Below are positions 20,119 through 28,621 of a stretch of 64,000 nt of DNA, piece by piece (the stretch's first letter is position 1; every line of letters starts with the position of its first letter). The notes below the pieces were generated by a model. That model was not told where the DNA came from. It made no database searches and saw only the letters and a list, made by a program, of their open reading frames with translations. Made by a program: the position numbers and the translations under genes. The stretch is taken from positions 1-64,000 of the forward strand of contig NZ_NOIN01000002.1 in assembly GCF_014596565.1 (NCBI RefSeq). Direction: 5' to 3'. The DNA comes from Pseudomonas sp. PSB18 (GTDB lineage: Bacteria; Pseudomonadota; Gammaproteobacteria; Pseudomonadales; Pseudomonadaceae).

Positions 20119-20937
20119 TCAGGCGCGCCAACGCCAGCGGGCCAGGGCCTTCATGACTTTCATCCAGAGTTTGCGAGTGACCACCACGATGGCGTTTCCA
20201 GAAGAGGATTGAACAGCGTCGGGCAACGTTATCTCAGCGGCCGGGTCCAGGCAACCGGGAATTAACAGGCGCAGGTCGTCGATCACCAGCGAGGGAAACT
20301 CTTCTGCGATCGGCCGGCCGTGGTTGTAGCCATAACTCAACGCCACGCACTTGACCCCCGCCGCTTTCGCCGCCAGCACATCGCTGCGCGAGTCGCCGAC
20401 GAATAACGATTGGGAGGCCGGGATGTTGGCCATTTTCATGACGAAGAACAGCGCCGCCGGGTCGGGCTTCTTCTGCGGCAAGGTATCGCCGCCGATGATC
20501 CAGCGGAAGTAGCGGCCGATTTTCATCTGGTCCAGCAATGGTGCGACAAAGCGTTCCGGCTTGTTGGTGATCAGCGCCATCTCCACGCCTTGCTTGTGCA
20601 GCCACTTGAGAGTCGAGCGCACGCCGGGGTAGACCACCGTCAGCGGGTGATTGCCTTCATAGGCTTCATTGAACAACTCCAACGCTCGCTCAGCCTCGGC
20701 ATCATCGACCCCCTGGGCATCGATATGGTTGGCCAGGGCCCGGCGCACCAGCATGGGCGCACCGTTGCCGACCCAGTGGCGCACCGCCTCGAGGCCGGCC
20801 GGCGGGCGCCCGAGCTTGAGCAGCATGTCGTCCACCGCTGCCGCGAGGTCCGGGACCGAATCGACCAGGGTGCCATCGAGGTCGAACATCACCAGACGCG
20901 GCAGGCAGCCGGGGAACAGCTGCTCGAAACCGCTCAT
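20119..20937 (-). CDS. gph: Phosphoglycolate phosphatase with Trp-rich tail
   Basis: HAD-superfamily phosphatase that removes 2-phosphoglycolate formed in DNA repair. The 272-residue product has motif [11 protein letters not shown] (nucleophile Asp), motif [11 protein letters not shown], a Lys in PQKKPDP, and motif IV VGDSRSD. The catalytic domain ends near residue 225. The remaining 45 residues form an extension ending [10 protein letters not shown], with three Trp in the last 15 positions. This end resembles the short ORF upstream of trpG and probably doubles as the trpE leader. The start overlaps the rpe stop by 4 bp (ATGA). Confidence 0.95.
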   Translation of the reverse strand: MSGFEQLFPGCLPRLVMFDLDGTLVDSVPDLAAAVDDMLLKLGRPPAGLEAVRHWVGNGAPMLVRRALANHIDAQGVDDAEAERALELFNEAYEGNHPLTVVYPGVRSTLKWLHKQGVEMALITNKPERFVAPLLDQMKIGRYFRWIIGGDTLPQKKPDPAALFFVMKMANIPASQSLFVGDSRSDVLAAKAAGVKCVALSYGYNHGRPIAEEFPSLVIDDLRLLIPGCLDPAAEITLPDAVQSSSGNAIVVVTRKLWMKVMKALARWRWRA

Positions 20938-21608
20938 GGGCGGGCCAGGGCCAGTTCGGCGCGCATTTTTTCGATGACTTCCTTGTAGTCCGGCGCGTTG
21001 AAGATCGCCGAGCCTGCCACAAAGGTGTCGGCGCCGGCCGCGGCGATCTCACGGATGTTGCCCACGTTCACGCCGCCGTCGATTTCCAGGCGAATATCAC
21101 GTCCCGAAGCATCGATCAGCGCGCGGGCCTCGCGCAGTTTGTCGAGGGTCGCCGGGATGAACTTCTGGCCGCCGAAACCAGGGTTGACGCTCATCAGCAG
21201 GATCATGTCGACCTTGTCCATCACGTACTTGAGTACGTCCAGCGGTGTCGCCGGGTTGAACACCAGGCCAGCCTTGCAACCGCCCTCACGGATCAACTGC
21301 AGGGAGCGATCGACGTGCAGCGTGGCTTCGGGGTGGAACGTGATGTAGGTGGCACCGGCTTCGATGAAGTCGCCGACGATACGGTCCACCGGGCTGACCA
21401 TCAGGTGCGCGTCGATCGGCGCGGTGATGCCGTACTTGCGCAGTGCCGAGCAAACCATCGGGCCGATGGTCAGGTTGGGGACGTAGTGGTTGTCCATGAC
21501 ATCGAAATGCACGATGTCGGCCCCGGCGGCCAGGACGTTGTCCACTTCTTCGCCCAGGCGGGCGAAGTCGGCGGAGAGAATCGACGGAGCAATGGCGAAG
21601 GGCTGCAT
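20934..21608 (-). CDS. rpe: Ribulose-phosphate 3-epimerase
   Basis: Interconverts ribulose-5-phosphate and xylulose-5-phosphate in the pentose phosphate pathway. The 224-residue TIM barrel has [34 protein letters not shown] (metal ligand His), [12 protein letters not shown] and EIDGGV. ATG 21608 is the family start; the frame is open to 21674. Cotranscribed with gph and probably trpE, matching the rpe-gph-trpE order of other pseudomonads. Confidence 0.96.
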   Translation of the reverse strand: MQPFAIAPSILSADFARLGEEVDNVLAAGADIVHFDVMDNHYVPNLTIGPMVCSALRKYGITAPIDAHLMVSPVDRIVGDFIEAGATYITFHPEATLHVDRSLQLIREGGCKAGLVFNPATPLDVLKYVMDKVDMILLMSVNPGFGGQKFIPATLDKLREARALIDASGRDIRLEIDGGVNVGNIREIAAAGADTFVAGSAIFNAPDYKEVIEKMRAELALARP

Positions 21609-21686
21609 GACGCACCTGTTTTGAGCGAAATCGCGATGGCGCGCATTGTATACCTCAAGGTTTGGCGCGCCCACCGTGGCCGACGA

Positions 21687-22835
21687 TCAATACGCTGCGC
21701 GGTAGATCTTCTCGATATCAGCGACGCTCAGCTTGCGTGGATTGTTACGCATCAACCGCTCGATCCCCGCCGCCTCCACGGCCATGGCCGGAATCACGCC
21801 CTCGGTGACACCCAGGCCGCTCAGGCCCTTGGGGATCTCTACGGCGCTACACAGCGCGGCCATGGCCTCCACCGCCTCATCGGCGGCTTCAAGGTCACTC
21901 AGGTGGCCGGTCTTGATGCCCATCGCTTCGGCAATGTCCCGCATGCGCTCCACACAGGCCAGTTTGTTCCATTGCATGACATAAGGCAGCAGCAAGGCAT
22001 TGGCAACGCCATGGGACACGTGGAAGCGCCCGCCCAGTGGATAAGCCAGCGCATGCACCGCCCCGACCCCGGCATTGCCGAACGCCATGCCGGCCATCAG
22101 GCTGGCGGTTGCCATATCCTCGCGGGCCTGCAGGTGGCCGGGGTTGGCATATGCTTTCGGCAATGCGCGGCTGATCAGTTTGATCGCACCGATGGCCAGG
22201 GCATCGGTGATCGGCGACGCATTGAGCGACAGGTAGGACTCGACGGCATGAGCCAGGGCATCGACACCACTGGCGGCAGTGACGCCGGGAGGACAGGTCA
22301 GGGTCATCTGCGGGCTGACCAGCGCCACGTCCGGCAGCAGATAGTCGCTGACAATGCCCTTTTTCAGCTGCGCAGCCTTGTCGGACAGGATCGCCACGTT
22401 AGTGACCTCCGAGCCGGTCCCCGCCGTGGTGGGAATGGCAATCATCGGCGGGCCCTTGCGGGGGACCTGGTCGACTCCGAACATGTCCTGCAGCTCGCCG
22501 TGATAACCGGCGTAGACGCCCACGCACTTGGCGATGTCGATGGCACTGCCGCCACCCAGGCCGATCAGGCCGTCATGGCCACCGTCGCGGTAGGCCTGCA
22601 TGCAATCTTCGACGATGGCGATTTCCGGGTCCGGCATGACTCGGTCGAAAATCTCGTAGTCCCGTCCGCCCAGGTGTTGCAGGGCCAGATCCACGGTGCC
22701 GGACCGGACCAGCGCGGCATCGGTGACGATCAGCGGGTTATCCACATCCAGACGGGTCAGCTCGGCCGCCAGTTGTTCGATGGCAGCAGCACCGGTGATC
22801 AGTTTGTGGGCGATCTTGAATGAGGAAAGACTCAT
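21687..22835 (-). CDS. Iron-containing alcohol dehydrogenase
   Basis: NAD-dependent type III alcohol dehydrogenase. The 382-residue product has the coenzyme motif GLGGGSAIDIAK near residue 94, PTTAGTGSEVTNVA, and the iron ligands in SGVDALAHAVE and the HALAYPLGGRFHVSHG segment. ATG 22835 is preceded by GAGG; the frame is open to 22871. Substrate not deducible. It precedes rpe on the same strand with a 78-bp gap. Confidence 0.93.
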   Translation of the reverse strand: MSLSSFKIAHKLITGAAAIEQLAAELTRLDVDNPLIVTDAALVRSGTVDLALQHLGGRDYEIFDRVMPDPEIAIVEDCMQAYRDGGHDGLIGLGGGSAIDIAKCVGVYAGYHGELQDMFGVDQVPRKGPPMIAIPTTAGTGSEVTNVAILSDKAAQLKKGIVSDYLLPDVALVSPQMTLTCPPGVTAASGVDALAHAVESYLSLNASPITDALAIGAIKLISRALPKAYANPGHLQAREDMATASLMAGMAFGNAGVGAVHALAYPLGGRFHVSHGVANALLLPYVMQWNKLACVERMRDIAEAMGIKTGHLSDLEAADEAVEAMAALCSAVEIPKGLSGLGVTEGVIPAMAVEAAGIERLMRNNPRKLSVADIEKIYRAAY

Positions 22836-22931
22836 GTGCACGGCCTCTTGTTCGAATATGGGCTGGCACAAGGATAGCTCGGTATTGCGCGTTGTTCTGC
22901 CATTCAGCGCCTGAATGCATCACAAACCCAA

Positions 22932-23020
22932 TGTGGGAGCGAGCCTGCTCGCGATAGCGGCGTGTCAGCCAGCACTGATACAGCTGATCCGACGCCATCG
23001 CGAGCAGGCTCGCTCCCACA
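22932..23020. repeat. REPIN
   Basis: Inverted pair of REP sequences (TGTGGGAGCGAGCCTGCTCG and reverse complement) around a 40-bp centre with its own short complementarity. It separates the upstream end of the dehydrogenase gene from the 3' end of agtD and is the probable terminator of the transporter operon. Confidence 0.93.
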
Positions 23021-23026
23021 GAGTAC

Positions 23027-23851
23027 TCAGGCTTGGGTGGTACGCAGTTTCTCGCTACGCCCACGCAACCATTCCAGGGTCAGCAACAGGATCACCGAGA
23101 AGGCGATCAACAATGTCGCCGCCGCCGCAATGGTAGGGCTGAGGTTTTCGCGGATGCCGCTGAACATCTGCCGTGGCAGGGTCGCCTGCTCGGGGCCGGC
23201 GAGGAACAGGGTCACCACCACTTCATCGAACGAGGTCGCGAAGGCGAACAACGCCCCGGAGATCACACCCGGAGCGATCAACGGCAGGGTCACCCGACGA
23301 AACGCCGTCAATGGCGAAGCGCCCAGGCTGGCGGCGGCTCGCACCAGGTTATGGTTGAACCCCTGCAAGGTCGCCGAGACGGTGATGATGACGAACGGTA
23401 CGCCCAGCACCGCGTGGACCACGATCAGTGAGATGAAACTGTTGCCCATTCCCAGCGGCGCGAAGAACAGGTAGCTGGCCACGCCGATGATCACCACCGG
23501 GACCACCATGGGTGAAATCACCAGGGCCATGACCAGCGCCTTGCCCGGGAAATCGCCACGGGTCAGGCCAATGGCCGCCAGCGTACCGAAGACCATCGCC
23601 AACAACGTAGCGGCAGGGGCCACGATGATGCTGTTCTTCAGCGCCCGCATCCACTCGGCCGAGGCGAAGAAATCCTGGTACCAGTGCAGCGAAAAGCCTT
23701 GCAGCGGATACACCAGGAAACTGCCGGAGTTGAACGAAAGCGGGACGATCACCAGCACCGGCAGGATCAGGAACAACAGGATCAGCCCGCAGAGCGTGCG
23801 CAAGCAGTAGAACCACACCCGTTCGACGGGAGACATGTAAGGACTCAGCAT
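23027..23851 (-). CDS. agtD: ABC transporter permease, polyamine/GABA type (AgtD-like)
   Basis: Inner-membrane permease of the spermidine/putrescine (PotC/PotI) class. The 274-residue protein has six hydrophobic segments and the EAA loop near residue 165-185 (RAAASLGASPLTAFRRVTLPLI), which contacts the ATPase. It is last of four genes in the order ATPase, binding protein, permease, permease, 12 bp after the other permease. The order and the adjacent sensor/regulator pair match the agtABCD-agtSR loci of P. aeruginosa for 4-aminobutyrate and 5-aminovalerate uptake; the symbol rests on that synteny. Confidence 0.8.
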   Translation of the reverse strand: MLSPYMSPVERVWFYCLRTLCGLILLFLILPVLVIVPLSFNSGSFLVYPLQGFSLHWYQDFFASAEWMRALKNSIIVAPAATLLAMVFGTLAAIGLTRGDFPGKALVMALVISPMVVPVVIIGVASYLFFAPLGMGNSFISLIVVHAVLGVPFVIITVSATLQGFNHNLVRAAASLGASPLTAFRRVTLPLIAPGVISGALFAFATSFDEVVVTLFLAGPEQATLPRQMFSGIRENLSPTIAAAATLLIAFSVILLLTLEWLRGRSEKLRTTQA

Positions 23852-23863
23852 TTCGATCTCCCC

Positions 23864-25111
23864 TTAGCTCAGGCGCAGGCGACTGGCGCCCACCAGCCAG
23901 CTGTAAATCAGATAAAGCACGATGGTCGCCAGCAAAAGCAGCCCACCGAGCGCCGTGGCCATGCCCCAGTTGATGCTGGTGTTGGTGTAGAACGCGACGA
24001 AGTAGCTGACCATCTGGTCGTTCGGGCTGCCCAACAGTGCCGGGGTGATGTAGTAGCCGATGGCGAGGATGAACACCAACAGGCAACCGGCGCCGACACC
24101 GGCATAGGTTTGCGGGAAGTACACCCGCCAGAAACTGGCAAAGGGATGACAGCCCAGGGAAATCGCCGCCCGCATGTAGGTGGGCGAGATGCCCTTCATC
24201 ACGCTGTAGATCGGCAGGATCATGAACGGCAGCAGGATGTGGACCATCGAGATGTAGACACCGGTACGGTTGAACACCAACTCCAGGGGCTTGTCGATGA
24301 CCCCCATGGCCAGCAGGGCACTGTTGATCAATCCACCGGACTGCAACAGTACGATCCATGCCGCCACCCGCACCAGGATCGAGGTCCAGAACGGTAGCAA
24401 CACCAGGATCATTAGCAGGTTGCTCTGACGCGACGGCAGGTTCGCCAACAGGTAGGCCAGTGGATAAGCCAGCACCAGGCAGATCGCAGTGATGATCAGG
24501 CCCATCCAGAACGTGCGGGCAAAAATATCGAGGTAAATCGCCTGGTCAGGCGTGGCCGGGGCCAGTTCGCCGAGGTCGTCGATGCGATGATCGACGGACG
24601 CCAGCAGGTAATAGGGGGTGACATTGCTGGTGTTGCGGCGGATGACCTGCCAATACGCAGGATCGCCCCAACGCTCATCGAGGTTTTCCAGTGCTTCTTT
24701 ATAAGAAGGCGGCTCGCTGGCAAACGGCAGCGCGCGAGCGGTCTTGGTCAGCAGGCTGCGATAGCCGGCCGATTCCATGTTCAGGCGCTTGGACAAGTCG
24801 CCCAGGGTCTGATTCTTGCGAGCTTCGGCCAGGTCTTCACTGGCGGCCTTGTACACCGGCTCCCCAGGTAATCCGCGCCCATCCCACGCTGCAATCGCAG
24901 CCACGGTACGCGGCATGGTGCCGACCACTTCCGGGTTGCTGACGCTTTTGAACAGCAGCGCCACGATCGGCACCAGGAACACCAGCAACAGAAACAGCAC
25001 CAGCGGCGCGATCAAGGCCTGGGCCTTCCAGCGGTTGACCCGCTCGGCGCGCTTGAGCCGCTGCTTCAAGGTGGGGCTGGTGCCCGCGTTCAGTGGAACG
25101 GCGATGGCCAT
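23864..25111 (-). CDS. agtC: ABC transporter permease with large periplasmic insert (AgtC-like)
   Basis: Partner permease of the PotB/PotH class. At 415 residues it exceeds the usual 280-310 because about 140 residues separate the first membrane helix (near 35-55) from the second (near 195-220). The insert is soluble, rich in charged residues, and must face the periplasm. The EAA loop is RAAISLGCHPFASFWRVYFPQ. It lies 207 bp downstream of agtB with a REPIN in between, so the REPIN may reduce readthrough to the permeases. Confidence 0.8.
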   Translation of the reverse strand: MAIAVPLNAGTSPTLKQRLKRAERVNRWKAQALIAPLVLFLLLVFLVPIVALLFKSVSNPEVVGTMPRTVAAIAAWDGRGLPGEPVYKAASEDLAEARKNQTLGDLSKRLNMESAGYRSLLTKTARALPFASEPPSYKEALENLDERWGDPAYWQVIRRNTSNVTPYYLLASVDHRIDDLGELAPATPDQAIYLDIFARTFWMGLIITAICLVLAYPLAYLLANLPSRQSNLLMILVLLPFWTSILVRVAAWIVLLQSGGLINSALLAMGVIDKPLELVFNRTGVYISMVHILLPFMILPIYSVMKGISPTYMRAAISLGCHPFASFWRVYFPQTYAGVGAGCLLVFILAIGYYITPALLGSPNDQMVSYFVAFYTNTSINWGMATALGGLLLLATIVLYLIYSWLVGASRLRLS

Positions 25112-25201
25112 GGCGAACTCCGCAAATCTTTTTTTATCGTTACAGGGACGGTGTGCCGCCCCTGTTCTGTTGAAACACCCAACCTGTCGAGACCGATGTC
25201 C

Positions 25202-25290
25202 TGTGGGAGCGAGCCCGCTCGCGATGGCTGCGACACATTCAATATTGATGTGCCTGACAGACCGCTATCGCGAGCAGGCTCGCTCCCACA
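25202..25290. repeat. REPIN inside the agt operon
   Basis: Inverted REP pair; the first copy carries a variant (GCCCGCTCG instead of GCCTGCTCG). It lies between agtB and agtC, where a stable hairpin could protect the upstream mRNA and lower permease expression relative to the binding protein. Confidence 0.93.
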
Positions 25291-25318
25291 AGGACCTCAT
25301 CCAGCCTTCAGGGTTGGG

Positions 25319-26362
25319 TTACTTCGCAGCCCAGGAGTTGAAGCGCTGCTCCAGTTGCTCACCGTTGTCAGCCCAGAAGCTGACATCGATCTGCACCTGG
25401 TTGGCGATGTTTTCCGGGGTGGTCGGCATGTCTTTCAAGACATCCTTGGCCAGCAACGGTACTGCCTGGGTGTTGGCCGGGCCGTAGGCGATGTTTTCCG
25501 AGTAGGTCTTCTGTTGCTGTGGCGCCACCGAGTAGGCGATGAATTTCTTCGCCGCTTCGGCACGGGTCTTGTCCAGGCCACGTGGGATGGCCCAGGCGTC
25601 GAAGTCGTAGATGCCGCCGTTCCACACCACTTTCAGATTGCTTTCTTTCTGTACCGCGGCGATCCGGCCGTTGTAGGCCGAGCTCATGACCACATCACCG
25701 GAAGCCAGGTACTGCGGCGGCTGTGCGCCGGCTTCCCACCACTGAATGTTCGGCTTGAGTTCGTCGAGCTTCTTGAACGCGCGATCCTGACCATCCTTGC
25801 CGGCCAGTACTTTGTAGACGTCTTTTGGCGCGACACCGTCGGCCATCAAGGCGAATTCCAAGGTGTACTTGGCGCCCTTGCGCAGGCCACGTTTACCCGG
25901 GAACTGCTTGGTGTCCCAGAAATCCGCCCAGCTGGTTGGCGCGGTTTTCAGTTTGTCGGCGTTGTAGGCCAGGACGGTCGACCATACGAAGAAACCTACG
26001 CCGCAAGGCTGGATGGCACCCTTGACGTAGTCTTCGGTCTTGCCGAACAGCGCTGGGTCGAGCTGTTCGAACATGTCTTCGTCACAGCCACGGGACAACT
26101 CAGGGGACTCGACTTCAACCAGGTCCCACGAGACGCTCTTGGTGTCGACCATGGCCTTGACCTTGGCCATTTCGCCGTTGTATTCGCCTGCCACGATCTT
26201 GCCGTTGCCGGCCGCTTCCCACGGTGCGTAAAAGGCTTTGACCTGAGCCGCCTTGTTCGCCCCGCCGAAAGACACCACGGTCAGGTCCGGGCCCGCCGCC
26301 ATCGCGCTTGCCGCACCCATCATGCCCAGGGTCAGGGCGGTGAACTTCAGGGATCTCAACAT
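25319..26362 (-). CDS. agtB: Periplasmic substrate-binding protein (AgtB-like)
   Basis: Extracellular solute-binding protein of the PotD/PotF class. The 347-residue product starts with a signal peptide (MLRSLKFTALTLGMMGAASA, cleaved after AMA), then TVVSFGGANKAAQ, typical for polyamine-type binding proteins. Conserved Trp and acidic residues occur in the binding cleft region (YNGEMAKV, VPSNRW-like GNGGIYDF). The expected ligand by synteny is GABA/5-aminovalerate, unproven. It is encoded 53 bp after the ATPase gene. Confidence 0.82.
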   Translation of the reverse strand: MLRSLKFTALTLGMMGAASAMAAGPDLTVVSFGGANKAAQVKAFYAPWEAAGNGKIVAGEYNGEMAKVKAMVDTKSVSWDLVEVESPELSRGCDEDMFEQLDPALFGKTEDYVKGAIQPCGVGFFVWSTVLAYNADKLKTAPTSWADFWDTKQFPGKRGLRKGAKYTLEFALMADGVAPKDVYKVLAGKDGQDRAFKKLDELKPNIQWWEAGAQPPQYLASGDVVMSSAYNGRIAAVQKESNLKVVWNGGIYDFDAWAIPRGLDKTRAEAAKKFIAYSVAPQQQKTYSENIAYGPANTQAVPLLAKDVLKDMPTTPENIANQVQIDVSFWADNGEQLEQRFNSWAAK

Positions 26363-26415
26363 TTATTGTTCTCTCCACGTGCAGGGTTGGTGTGTTGATT
26401 ACAGCAGGGGGGCGA

Positions 26416-27540
26416 TCAATTCGCCTCTAGAAGTGGGTCGAGCGCGCGCACGTGCTCAACCTGCCAGCCAAGCGGAACCACGTCGCCGACGGCCAGCTCG
26501 GGGTCGAGCTCGGCAATCGGCTGTTTCACGAAGAAGTCGTTCTTGCCGCAGACCTCCAGGCGAACCCGGACGTGGTCGCCCAGATAGATGAATTCCGCCA
26601 CCCTCCCTGAGAAGCGGTTGACACATTGTTCGCTTGCGCCGTTGAGGCTCACCCGCTCCGGACGAATCGACAGGGTCACCGGCTCGCCGGGCTTGCCGAC
26701 GTTCACCGCCAGCGCCTCGACCTTCTCGCCACGGCCCAGCTCCACCAGGCAGCGATCACCGGCTTGGCTGTGCAGGCGACCGCTGAGACGGTTGTTTTCG
26801 CCGATGAAGTTGGCGACGAAGGTGTTTTTGGGCTCTTCGTAGAGCGTGCGCGGCGGGGCGATCTGCTGGATCTCGCCCTGGTGGAACACCGCCACACGAT
26901 CGGACATGGTCAAGGCTTCGCCCTGGTCGTGGGTCACATAGACCACGGTCACGCCGAGACGCTGGTGCAGGTGTTTGATTTCCATCTGCATGTGTTCACG
27001 CAGCTGCTTGTCCAGTGCACCAAGGGGTTCGTCCATCAGCACCAGCTGCGGCTCGAATACCAATGCCCGGGCCAAGGCGACACGCTGTTGCTGGCCGCCG
27101 GACAATTGCGCCGGGTAGCGCTGGGCGAAAGTGTCCAGCTGGACCATGCTCAGTACCCGCTTGACGCGGTCGCTGACATCGCTCTTGTTCAGGCCGCGCA
27201 CGGTCAGTGGGAACGCCAGGTTCTCGGCGACCGTCATGTGGGGGAACAGAGCATAGTTCTGGAACACCATGCCGATGTCGCGCTTGTGCGGCGGCACATG
27301 GTTGATGGCACGGCCAGCCAACTGGATCTCGCCGGCGGTCGGGGTTTCAAAACCCGCGAGCATCATCAGGCTGGTGGTCTTGCCGGAGCCGGACGGCCCG
27401 AGCAAGGTCAGGAATTCGCCTTTGCGAATGTCCAGGTTGAGGTCTTTGACGATCAGGTTCTCGCCGTCGTAGCTCTTTTGCACACCACGAAAGCTGACCA
27501 GCACATCGCTGGCCCCCGCGCTTGAATCAACCTGGCTCAT
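26416..27540 (-). CDS. agtA: ABC transporter ATPase (AgtA-like, PotA class)
   Basis: Energises the uptake system. The 374-residue product has Walker A GPSGSGKTTSL near residue 49, Q-loop VFQNYALFPHM, signature LSGGQQQRVALARAL, Walker B LVLMDEPLGALD, switch His in YVTHDQGEA, and a C-terminal TOBE domain from about residue 290. It is first in the four-gene operon. The 337-bp upstream gap to agtR holds a REPIN and presumably the AgtR-controlled promoter. Confidence 0.85.
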   Translation of the reverse strand: MSQVDSSAGASDVLVSFRGVQKSYDGENLIVKDLNLDIRKGEFLTLLGPSGSGKTTSLMMLAGFETPTAGEIQLAGRAINHVPPHKRDIGMVFQNYALFPHMTVAENLAFPLTVRGLNKSDVSDRVKRVLSMVQLDTFAQRYPAQLSGGQQQRVALARALVFEPQLVLMDEPLGALDKQLREHMQMEIKHLHQRLGVTVVYVTHDQGEALTMSDRVAVFHQGEIQQIAPPRTLYEEPKNTFVANFIGENNRLSGRLHSQAGDRCLVELGRGEKVEALAVNVGKPGEPVTLSIRPERVSLNGASEQCVNRFSGRVAEFIYLGDHVRVRLEVCGKNDFFVKQPIAELDPELAVGDVVPLGWQVEHVRALDPLLEAN

Positions 27541-27769
27541 ACCCGCACCTTTTGTATTGATGACTGCTTGTGAATCAAGCCTAGTGGAGCCTCGTGCCCA
27601 CGCAAATCGGGGCGCAGGAGAGAATCGCCTCAGCCGGATGGAAGAGTCGGGGTAGGGATTGCCCTACAAGGGCGGCGGGATTGGATAAGGGCGCTGGGGG
27701 ATTTGGGGATAACGCTGAAATTGCGGGCTCTGAGGCATGTCGCAAATTGATATGCCAACCCGAGTTCCC

Positions 27770-27860
27770 TGTGGGAGCGAGCCTGCTCGCGATGACGGCG
27801 GCACATTCAACATGGTTGCAATGCTGACCCACCGCTATCGCGAGCAAGCTCGCTCCCACA
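27770..27860. repeat. REPIN between agtR and agtA
   Basis: Inverted pair of REP copies; the right copy has GAGCAAGCTCG where most have GAGCAGGCTCG. It occupies the 3' side of agtR. Between it and the agtA start (27541-27769) I see no gene; a promoter for agtA is expected there but none stands out. Confidence 0.92.
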
Positions 27861-27877
27861 AGGGATCTGCGGTGAAC

Positions 27878-28507
27878 TCAGAGCAGCTTATGCTCCATCG
27901 CGTACTTCACCAGTTCCGCCAGCGAAGTGATGTTGAGCTTCTGCATCAAGCGCGCCTTGTGGGTGCTGATGGTTTTACTGCTCAGGGCCAGTTGCTGGGC
28001 GATGTCGTTGACGTTGGCGCCTTGGGCAAGGCGCTCGAAGACCGAGAACTCACGCTCGGACAACAACGAATGTAGCGGGCGCGCGTCCGTCAGGCCGACT
28101 TCGAACACCATGCGGTCGGCCAGGTCCGGGTCGATGTAACGACCGCCGGCCGCGACTTTGCGAATCGCCATGAGCAGCAATGCCGGGTCGCTGTCCTTGG
28201 TTGCGTAGCCAGCCGCGCCGACCTTCAGCGCCCGGGCCGCCATCTGCGCCTCGTCATGCATCGACAACACCAGGATCGCCGGTGGATTGTTCAGCGCACG
28301 GATTCGCGGGATCGCCTCCAGGCCATTGACCCCCGGCATGGAAATATCCAGCAGCACCACTTCGCAGGGCACGTGCCGCAGGGTCTCGAGCAACTGCTCG
28401 CCGTTGCTCGCCTCTCCCGCCACCACCAGATCCTTTGCCAGGCCGATCAATTGCTTGATGCCTTCACGGACAATGGTGTGGTCTTCGGCTACCAGTACAC
28501 GGATCAC
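27878..28507 (-). CDS. agtR: LuxR/NarL-type response regulator (AgtR-like)
   Basis: Two-component response regulator. The 209-residue product has a receiver domain with the acidic pair ED near residue 8, phospho-acceptor Asp in VVLLDISMPG near residue 54 and Lys in ATKDSDP, then a C-terminal LuxR helix-turn-helix (LSEREFSVFERLAQGANVND). GTG start at 28507 with GGAG 6 bp upstream. It pairs with the histidine kinase upstream and the transporter downstream, as in the P. aeruginosa agtSR-agtABCD locus. AgtR of P. aeruginosa also responds to GlcNAc/peptidoglycan cues (recalled). Confidence 0.85.
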   Translation of the reverse strand: MIRVLVAEDHTIVREGIKQLIGLAKDLVVAGEASNGEQLLETLRHVPCEVVLLDISMPGVNGLEAIPRIRALNNPPAILVLSMHDEAQMAARALKVGAAGYATKDSDPALLLMAIRKVAAGGRYIDPDLADRMVFEVGLTDARPLHSLLSEREFSVFERLAQGANVNDIAQQLALSSKTISTHKARLMQKLNITSLAELVKYAMEHKLL

Positions 28508-28530
28508 GTTCTTCTCCAGATTCAGAATCC

Positions 28531-28596
28531 AATCGCGAGCAGGCTCGCTCCCACATTAATGTCCACATAGCCCTGTGGGAGCGAGCCTGCTCGCAA
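28531..28596. repeat. Outward-facing REP pair
   Basis: Two REP copies lie in the opposite relative orientation to the other REPINs: ATCGCGAGCAGGCTCGCTCC first and GTGGGAGCGAGCCTGCTCGC second, separated by about 20 bp. The pair sits in the 114-bp gap between agtS and agtR. Confidence 0.9.
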
Positions 28597-28621
28597 TTGG
28601 CCCGCCCAGGCAACCCACCCA

